A DNA stretch of 64,000 nt from Antilocapra americana. Taxonomy: Eukaryota > Chordata > Mammalia > Artiodactyla > Antilocapridae. The translations under genes and the position numbers were made by a program. Positions 57,144 to 64,000 of the stretch are shown piece after piece. The stretch covers positions 19,267,368-19,331,367 of the forward strand of contig ML664183.1 of assembly GCA_007570785.1 (NCBI GenBank). The letters run 5' to 3'. Every line of letters starts with the position of its first letter. Positions within the stretch are counted from its first letter, which is position 1. Under the pieces are notes generated by a model. The model was not told the DNA's origin and made no database searches. It saw only the letters and a list, made by a program, of their open reading frames with translations.

Positions 57144-59204
57144 ATGCAAGGATTCTTTAATATTCGCAAATCAATCAATGTAATACACCACATTAACAAA
57201 TTGAAAAATAAAAATCACATGATTATCTCAATAGATGCAGAGAAAGCCTTTGAAAAAATTCAACATCCATTTATGATAAAAACCCTCCAAAAGGCAGGAA
57301 TAGAAGGAACAAACCTCAACATAATAAAAGCTATATATGACAAACCCACAGCAAACATTATCCTCAATGGTGAAAAACTGAAAGCATTCCCCCTGAAATC
57401 AGGAACAAGACAAGGGTGCCCACTCTCACCACTACTTTTCAACATAGTTTTGGAAGTCTTGGCCACAGCAATCAGAGCAGATAAAGAAATCAAAGGAATA
57501 CAGATTGGAAAAGAAGAAGTAAAACTCTCTCTGTTTGCAGATGACATGATCCTCTATATTGAAAACCCTAAAGACTCTACGAGAAAATTACTAGAGCTAA
57601 TCAGTGAATATAGCAAAGTTTCAGGATACAAAATCAACACACAGAAATCCCTGGCATTCCTATACACTAACAATGAGAAAACAGAAAGAGAAATTAAGGA
57701 AACAATTCCCTTCACCATCGAAACAAAAAGAATAAAATACTTAGGAGTATTTCTACCTAAAGAAACAAAAGACTTGTATATAGAAAACTATAAAACACTG
57801 ATGAAAGAAATCAAAGAGGACACAAACAGAGGGAGAAATGTGCCGTGTTCGTGGATTGGAAGAATCAATATAGTGAAAATGAGTATACTACCCAAAGCAA
57901 TCTATAGATTCAGTGCAATTCCTATCAAGCTACCAGAGGTCTTTTTCAGAGAATTAGAACAAATAATTTCACAATTTGTATGGAAATACAAAAAACCTCG
58001 TATAGCCAAAGCAATCTTGAGAAAGAAGAATGGAACTGGAGGAATCAACCTACCTGACTTTAGGCTATACTACAAATCCACAGTCATTAAGACAGTATGG
58101 TACTGGCACAAAGATAGAAATATAGCTAAATGGAACAAAATAGAAAGCCCAGAGATAAATCCACGTATCTATGGACACCTTATCTTTGACAAAGGAGGCA
58201 AGAATATACAATGGAGAAAAGACAACCTCTTTAACAAGTGGTGCTGGGAAAACTGGACAGCCACTTGTAAAAGAATGAAACTAGAACACTTTCTAACACC
58301 ATACACAAAGATAAACTCAAAATGGATCAAAGATCTAAGCATAAGACCAGAAACTATAAAACTCCTAGAGGATAACATAGGCAAAACACTCTCTGCCATA
58401 ACCCAAAGCGGGATCCTCTATGACCCACCTCCCAGAATATTGGAAATAAAAGCACGAATAAACCAATGGGACCTAATTAAAATTAAAAGCTTCTGCACAA
58501 CAAAGGAAACTATAAGCAAGGTGAAAAGACAGCCTTCAGAATGGGAGAAAATAATAGCCAATGAAGCAACGGACAAACAATTAATCTCAAAAATATACAA
58601 GCAACTCCTGCAACTCCATTCTAGAAAAATAAACGACCCAATCAAAAAGTGGGCCAAAGAACTTAACAGACATTTCTCCAAAGAAGACATAAAAATGGCT
58701 AACAAACACATGAAAAGATGCTCAACATCACTCATTATCAGAGAAATGCAAATCAAAACCACAATGAGGTACCACTTGACACCAGTCAGAATGGCTGCCA
58801 TCCAAAAATCTACAAGCAATAAATGCTGGAGAGGATGTGGAGAAAAGGGAACTCTCCTACACTGTTGGTGGGATTGCAAACTAGTACAGCCACTATGGAA
58901 AAGAGTGTGGAGGTTCCTTAAAAAACTGCAAATAGACCTGCGATATGACCCAGCAATCCCACTGCTGGGCATATACACCGAGGAAACCAGAATTGAAAGA
59001 GCCACGTGTACCCCAATGTTCATCACTGTTTTGTTTACAATATCCAGGACATGGAAGCAACCTAGATGCCCATCAACTGACGAATGGATAAGAAAGCTGT
59101 GGTACATATACACAACGGAATATTACTCAGCATTAAAAAAAATTCATTTGAATCAGTTCTACTCACGTGGACGGAACTGGAGCCCATTATCCAGAGAGAA
59201 GTAA
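57144..59204 (+). pseudogene. L1 ORF2 remnant, 686 codons open: RT and cysteine-rich domain
   Basis: An unbroken frame holds the RT palm and thumb, the connection region and the C-terminal segment of ORF2p, which copies L1 RNA at a nicked target. RT catalytic aspartates are present: D31 in SIDAEKAF, and D133/D134 in FADD, spaced 102 residues as in human L1. [15 protein letters not shown] is at 86-100. The cysteine-rich motif [18 protein letters not shown] lies at roughly 560-580. Residue 37 is E where L1 has D (AFEKIQ for AFDKIQ). The first M is not a natural start. The end (LSREK) is shifted by the A run at about 59136, so the last residues differ from the family. Confidence 0.93.
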
Positions 59205-59575
59205 GCCAGAAGGGAAAACAACAATATAGTATACTAACGCATATATATGGATTTTAGAAAGACGGTAACGAGAACCCTGCATGCGAGACAGCGAAAGGAA
59301 CGCAGATGTATAGAACAGACTCGTGGACTCTGTGGATGAGGGCAAGGGTGGGATGATATGGGAGAATGGTATTGAAACATGTTAATTATCATATGTGCAA
59401 TCAATCACCAGCCCAGGATTGATGCTCGGGGCTGGTGCATCGAGATTTCCTGGGGGGAGGGAGGAGGGAGAGAGGAGGGAGGGGGGTTCTGGAGGGGGAG
59501 CATATGTAAACCCATGGCAATATCATGTCATTGTATGGCAAAACTAATAAAAAAAAAATAAAAATTTAAAAAAAA

Positions 59576-60629
59576 GAATTATACAAATAAAATAGTGTTA
59601 AGAACAACAACAAAAAAGAATATTTGCTTGATCTTTCTACCATGGTCAATTCCTATTTCACTATCTGAAATAGATATTATGTTGAGTTAATACTTAAGTC
59701 TATTATTACTATACTGATAGATATTCCCTGCTACGTTAATAATTTCAGTTTGCGAGAAAATGTAAGTGACTGTCCTGATATATATCCATTGTACCCTGCA
59801 GTTTTGTTTTTGTATTTCAAACACCATAGAGTCCCAGGTTTCTTTCCCTGTCTCAGGTCTTATTCAAGGCATCTTCTATCTCTTTTCCTCTGTTATTTCT
59901 TTTATATTTAAAAAATGGCCTTTCAGATATTTCCTAACTGCTTTCTTCTTTCTACAAAACCAATGTGAGGAAAAGAAAATAAATATATTATTGGTAGTTA
60001 GCATGCACTTGCTGATGGGCTTCCCCACTCCCCAGGAATAAAGTTAGGGAGCAAAGTAGATTTTTAACTGAGACCACAACTGGTCTCCAGTTTCGATATC
60101 TATTGGCTTGTCCTGCCTTTTAAAACTGTTTTGCCTCATTTTAAACTAAAGTAGCCCTTACTGGCAAAGTCAATCTGTACCAAACCTCAGGCCAATTAAA
60201 ACCACCAGTAAACAAATTTACACTTGGTATTTGTAAAAGGGACTTTGTTCTTTCAGAAGAAGATTCTGAGTATTCAATTTAATATTTACTCAGAATGACA
60301 CAGTTATGTCTGCAGAAGTACCCACAGTCCCTTCCTGCTTCTGCTGTATCTTCAGGAAGGAACACAGGGATGAACAGGTTTCAGTTTGGCAGATCATCTC
60401 CTCTCCTCATGGAAAGCTGGGGGAGGAGCCCTTCAATGACTTATCAGAAGTTTGCTCTTGGACTTGTAGGTCTGGAAGTTAGGATTGTTATAGCCACCAT
60501 GTGGTTAAAATTTACTGTAATTTTTTATGAGTTTGAGTTTAATTACTCCTTAGTGTGTGAATTATATTCCTTGTCTTTAATCCTGATTTGTTAAAATACT
60601 CCTTAGTAGGCATAGATGAGTGGCAGGAA
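59576..60629. other. Unique sequence
   Basis: No gene. A short perfect hairpin lies at 60070-60087 (arms GAGACCA/TGGTCTC, loop CAAC). The plus-strand frame at 60295-60594 lacks support. Confidence 0.5.
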
Positions 60630-60642
60630 CATTTCATTTCAT
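60630..60642. repeat. Target-site duplication of the inverted L1, left copy
   Basis: CATTTCATTTCAT is repeated at 62055-62067 and lies next to the T run that is the L1 poly(A) on this strand. Confidence 0.85.
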
Positions 60643-61934
60643 TTCTTTTTTTTTTTTATTTTATTGGTTTTGCCATACAATGACATGAAAACGCCATGGG
60701 TTTACATATGCTCCCCCTCCAGAACCCCCTTCCCTCCTCCCTCCCGATTCCGTCCCCCTGGGACATCTCGGTGCACCAGCCCCGAGCATCAATCCTGGGC
60801 TGGCGATTGATTTCACATATGATAATTCACATGTTTCAATGCCATTCTCCCATATCATCCCACCCTTGCCCTCATCCACAGAGTCCACGAGTCTATTCTA
60901 TACATCTGCGTTCCTTTTGCTGTCTCGCATGCTGGGTTCTCACTGCCATCTTTCTAAATTCCATATATATGCATTAGTATACTGTATTGTTGTTTTTCCT
61001 TCTGGCTTACTTCACTCTGGATAATAGGCTCCAGTTCCGTCCACCTGAGTAGAACTGATTCAAATGAATTTTTTTTTTTAATGCTGAGTAATATTCCGTT
61101 GTGTCTATGTACCACAGCTTTCTTATCCATTCATCAGTTGATGGGCATCTAGGTTGCTTCCATGTCCTGGCTATTGTAAACAAAGCAGTGATGAACATTG
61201 GGGTACACGTGGCTCTTTCAATTCTGGTTTCCTCGGTGTGTATGCCCAGCAGTGGGATTGCTGGGTCATATCGCAGGTCTATTTGCAGTTTTTTTAAGGA
61301 ATCTCCACACTCTTTTCCATAGTGGCTGTACTAGTTTGCATTCCCACCAACAGTGTAAGAGGGTTCCCTTTTCTCCACATCCTCTCCAGCATTTATTGCT
61401 TGTAGATTTTTGGATGGCAGCCATTCTGACTGGTGTCAAGTGGTACCTCATTGTGGTTTTGATTTGCATTTCTCTGGTAATGAGTGATGTTGGGCATCTT
61501 TTCATGTGTTTGTTAGCCATTTTTATGTCTTCTTTGGAGAAATGTCTGTTAAGTTCTTTGGCCCACTTTTTGATTGGGTTGTTTATTTTTCTAGAATGGA
61601 GCTGCAGGAGTTGCTTGTATATTTTTGAGATTAATTGTTTGTCCGTTGTTTCATTGGCTATTATTTTCTCCCATTCTGAAGGCTGTCTTTTCACCTTGCT
61701 TATAGTTTCCTTTGTTGTGCTGAAGCTTTTAATTTTAATTAGGTCCCATTTGTTTATTCGTGCTTTTATTTCCGATATTCTGGGAGGTGGGTCATGTAGG
61801 ATCCCGATTTGGTTTATGTCGGAGAGTGTTTTGCGTATGTTATCCTCTAGGAGTTTTATAGTTTCTGGTCTTATGCTTAGATCTTTGATCCATTTTGAGT
61901 TTATTTTTGTGTATGGTATTAGAAAGTGTTCTAG
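60643..61934 (-). mobile_element. L1-BT LINE, main 3' segment of a 5'-inverted copy
   Basis: On the minus strand it reads from ORF2 (TAGAACACTTTCTAATACCA) to the 3' UTR and A tail at 60660-60645. It matches 58282-59570 of the other L1. The sequence is highly similar with few indels. ORF2 remnants are at 61694-61266 (142 codons, with the cysteine-rich motif) and 61198-61007. Confidence 0.95.
61266..61694 (-). pseudogene. L1 ORF2 remnant, cysteine-rich region
   Basis: A 142-codon frame reads [20 protein letters not shown] to [20 protein letters not shown] and ends in a frameshift after WRFLKK. It holds no RT or endonuclease. Confidence 0.9.
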
Positions 61935-62054
61935 GAATCAACCTACCTGACTCTAGGCTATACTACAAATCCATAGTCATTAAGACAGTATGGTACTGGC
62001 ACAAAGACAGAAATACAGATCAATGGAACAAAATAGAAAGCCCAGAGATAAATC
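61933..62054 (+). mobile_element. L1-BT LINE, inverted 5' segment
   Basis: AGGAATCAACCTACCTGACT to AGCCCAGAGATAAATCC is L1 ORF2 in the sense (+) direction, equal to 58040-58163 of the other copy. It sits head-to-head with the minus-strand main segment. Two bases (AG, 61933-61934) fit both sides of the junction. Confidence 0.93.
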
Positions 62055-62067
62055 CATTTCATTTCAT
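62055..62067. repeat. Target-site duplication of the inverted L1, right copy
   Basis: CATTTCATTTCAT is identical to 60630-60642. The first CA may also belong to the L1 end (AAATCCA). Confidence 0.85.
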
Positions 62068-62149
62068 ATATTACCATTAAAAAAAATATATTACCACATA
62101 TATATGTTTAATGGAAAAGGATCCAAAAAACAACACTCACACACATATA

Positions 62150-62325
62150 TGTGTGTGCAATGCAGGAAACATGGTTTCAGTCCCTGGGTCGGGCAGATCT
62201 CCTGGAGGAGGATGTGGCAACCCACTCCAGTATTCTTGCCAGGAGAATCCCGTGGATGGAGAAGCCTGGCAGGCTATGCTCCATAGGGTGGCAAAGAGTT
62301 GGACACAGCTGAAGCAGCTTAGCAC
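62150..62325 (+). mobile_element. Bov-tA/BovA2 SINE, head truncated
   Basis: CAATGCAGGAAACATGGTTT (B-box side of the tRNA-like head) is followed by GCAGATCTCCTGGAGGAGGA, CCCGTGGATGGAGAAGCCTG and GAAGCAGCTTAGCACACACG. The first about 35 bases are missing. Confidence 0.92.
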
Positions 62326-62377
62326 ACACGCATGCATACACACACACATATACATATACACATACATACATATACAT
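62326..62377. repeat. CA/TACATA-rich microsatellite between two SINE pieces
   Basis: (CA)n and TACATA units, probably grown from the ACACGCA-type tail of the preceding SINE. Confidence 0.9.
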
Positions 62378-62495
62378 TGGAAGAGGAAATGGTTACCCAC
62401 ACCCGTATTCTTGTCTGGAAAATTTCATGGACAGTGGAGCCTGGTGGGCTATATATGGACACCAAGAGTTGGACACTACTGAGTGACTAACATAC
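62378..62495 (+). mobile_element. Bov-tA/BovA SINE, 5'-truncated
   Basis: GGAAGAGGAAATGGTTACCC, then TTTCATGGACAGTGGAGCCT and TGAGTGACTAACATACACAC. The head is missing. It has the same orientation as the previous SINE and again has a CA-rich tail. Confidence 0.88.
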
Positions 62496-62539
62496 ACACA
62501 CATACATTTTATATACATGTATACACACATTTACATATA

Positions 62540-62630
62540 TATATGTTTATCTGAATCACTTTGCTATTCACCTGAAGCTACCACAGCAATGAAAAGTAAA
62601 TATAGCTCAATTCAAAAAATTGTTTAAAAG
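62540..62630 (+). mobile_element. L1 3' UTR fragment
   Basis: ATCTGAATCACTTTGCTATT and CACCTGAAGCTACCACAGCA, then A-rich sequence. It is related to the L1 part of the U6 chimera. Confidence 0.6.
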
Positions 62631-63309
62631 TGGTAAATATGTCATAAGAAAAATACAAACTTAAAAAACCATTGAGTGAAGTTGGAAGCAGATCCTATCC
62701 CACTATGAAACTGTGCCAGAATCTTGACTGCAGTCTTGTGAAAGATGTGGAGCTGGAGGGCTCAATTAAACTATTCCTGACTCACAGAAAGTGTGAGAAA
62801 ATAAGTGTTCTATTTTATGCTTCTATGTTTGAGGATAACTGGTTACATAGACATAGTTATCTGGTATAGATTATATCCTCAACCATGTTCTTAGTTATAG
62901 CTTCCTTCAGGTCTCCTGAGAGTTTTTTGTTTCTTATACCTTTTAATCTTGAAAAGGCATCCAGCTATAACTTCATCCTTATTATTTCATCCCTGTAAAT
63001 ATAAAACTGTATTTATGTTCTTGATATGATTTTAAGTTTTTATTACCACTGCAAGTGTCAGATATATTCTGAATTACTTGCTGAAGGAGGCACTGCCACT
63101 GGACATGGAGTACAGTGACAGCTCATTTTTCTGATAAATTCAACTCTTTGGAGATGGTCAGAAAGGGTCCGCAGCTGAGACTGTCCTTAATTACAATTTA
63201 TTTTAAGCCTCCTCTCTGGACCTTTTTCAATCTTAACCACTGTCCCTCCCCTTCTCCTTTACTCCTCTTTCTGCTTCCTTACCTTATTCCTTTCTTTCCT
63301 TTTCTCCCT
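62631..63309. other. Unique sequence
   Basis: No gene. A pyrimidine-rich stretch (CCTCCCCTTCTCCTTTACTC) lies at about 63241-63310. Confidence 0.5.
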
Positions 63310-63470
63310 CAATTAACAAATATTTACCTAGTGCCCATGATGAAACAGGTAATGTGCTAAGAGTTGGGGAGCTGTGGATGATGAACCAAACTAAATACGA
63401 TCTCTGCTCATGTGGAACTTGTAGTCTATTGGGAGGGTTGACTGTTAATCCCATTATTGTTTTAGGGAAT
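63310..63470 (-). mobile_element. L2 LINE 3' end
   Basis: AATTAACAAATATTTACCTA, AGTGCCCATGATGAAACAGG, GAGCTGTGGATGATGAACCA and TGTGGAACTTGTAGTCTATT follow the reverse-complement L2 terminus. Confidence 0.65.
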
Positions 63471-64000
63471 GTTTAATAACCAACTGATATAAGCATTCTG
63501 TGGAAAGAGAGACACAAATGCACAGAAAGCCAAAATTTGATGTATGGTTTGATTTAGGTACTCGATGTCATTACACGCTGATAGTCTTTACTTTGCTCTT
63601 TTCTGCCTTCTAGTCTGTAACAGAAACCCTAACAAGGTAGTTTCATACCGAATCTGGCTACTCTTACAGTTGAACTGTGGCTGTTCAGTCCTGGGCTGTT
63701 CAGTTCTGGGACATCATTGACTATATGCAGAAAGATTTAAGAAGCTTTTGCTTAGAAATCCCAAGGAAATACCTTCTGTATTCTCACGGGCCCAAATGAA
63801 ATAGAAGCCTGACTATGAAACGACAGTATGGGCAGAGCGTGGTATAAAGCAGGTGCCTAAGATCTCAGCCTCCCATCTCTATGCCAAAGAAGGTAGGAGT
63901 AGGAGATACAGCCCCCCAAAGCCTGGATGCCATGCTATTTGGGAGGGGGGAGCATACATTTTAGGGCATAAATCCTTGGGGATGTACTTGTAATGTCATC
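63471..64000. other. Unique sequence to window end
   Basis: No gene or repeat recognised. A tandem GCTGTTCAGTCCTGG/GCTGTTCAGTTCTGG pair lies at about 63680-63711. Confidence 0.5.

Larger units (their letters stand above)
55228..59575 (+). mobile_element. L1-BT LINE, 4.3 kb, 5'-truncated in ORF1
   Basis: The copy contains the end of ORF1, the inter-ORF spacer, the whole length of ORF2 with several breaks, the 3' UTR with the G-rich block (59452-59498), and an A-rich tail from about 59548. The 5' UTR and most of ORF1 are missing. Sequence close to 15513-16745 and to 60643-62054 shows a common recent family. I could not find a convincing target duplication. Confidence 0.96.

Overview
This window is ordinary-looking ruminant (bovid) nuclear DNA with no protein-coding gene that I can support. 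The organism call rests on the repeat content: RTE-type BovB LINEs, BovB-derived tRNA-headed SINEs (Bov-tA/BovA2 type), CHR-type SINEs of the cetacean/hippo/ruminant lineage, and young L1 copies of the cattle L1-BT kind. These lie over an older mammalian layer of MIR, L2, L1M, MER5A and Tigger. The genus (Bos, Bubalus, Ovis, Capra) cannot be fixed from this alone. Family names are from recognition by eye, and most repeat edges are good to about 5-20 bases.

Layout. 1-4.2 kb: end of a BovB, then unique sequence, two MIRs and a SINE. 4.2-10.8 kb: unique sequence, MIR, L1 3' ends, a hAT-like element, a SINE and a BovB. 10.8-14.5 kb: a 2.5-kb BovB carrying endonuclease and reverse-transcriptase remnants, plus a third short BovB. 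15.3-16.9 kb: a 5'-truncated L1-BT inserted into a MIR. 19.3-21.5 kb: a SINE inside an old repeat, then a Tigger element with its TA target duplications. 24-26.5 kb: an L2 split by a SINE, then an old L1. 26.8-32 kb: mostly unique, with MIRs and a diverged tandem duplication. 32.2-34.7 kb: one L2 split twice, by a BovB and by an old L1. 37.7-38.7 kb: a BovB whose RT frame is broken by a 13-base deletion. 40-52 kb: L1 end, MER5A, CHR SINE within MIR, a strong CTCF-type motif and a dimeric SINE. 52.3-52.5 kb: a U6 snRNA/L1 chimeric retrocopy. 54.5-55 kb: two facing dinucleotide repeats. 55.2-59.6 kb: a 4.3-kb L1-BT with a 686-codon open ORF2 remnant. 60.6-62.1 kb: an L1 with a 5' inversion and target duplications. 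62-64 kb: SINE pieces and L2.

The features do not form a pathway. They record successive retrotransposition: L2/MIR first, then L1M, Tigger and MER5A, then BovB and the SINEs that borrowed its 3' end, and L1-BT last. The best signals for a second look are the U6/L1 chimera, the twin-primed L1, the CTCF-type site, and the uniform orientation of all six BovB copies. I found no previously undescribed system.
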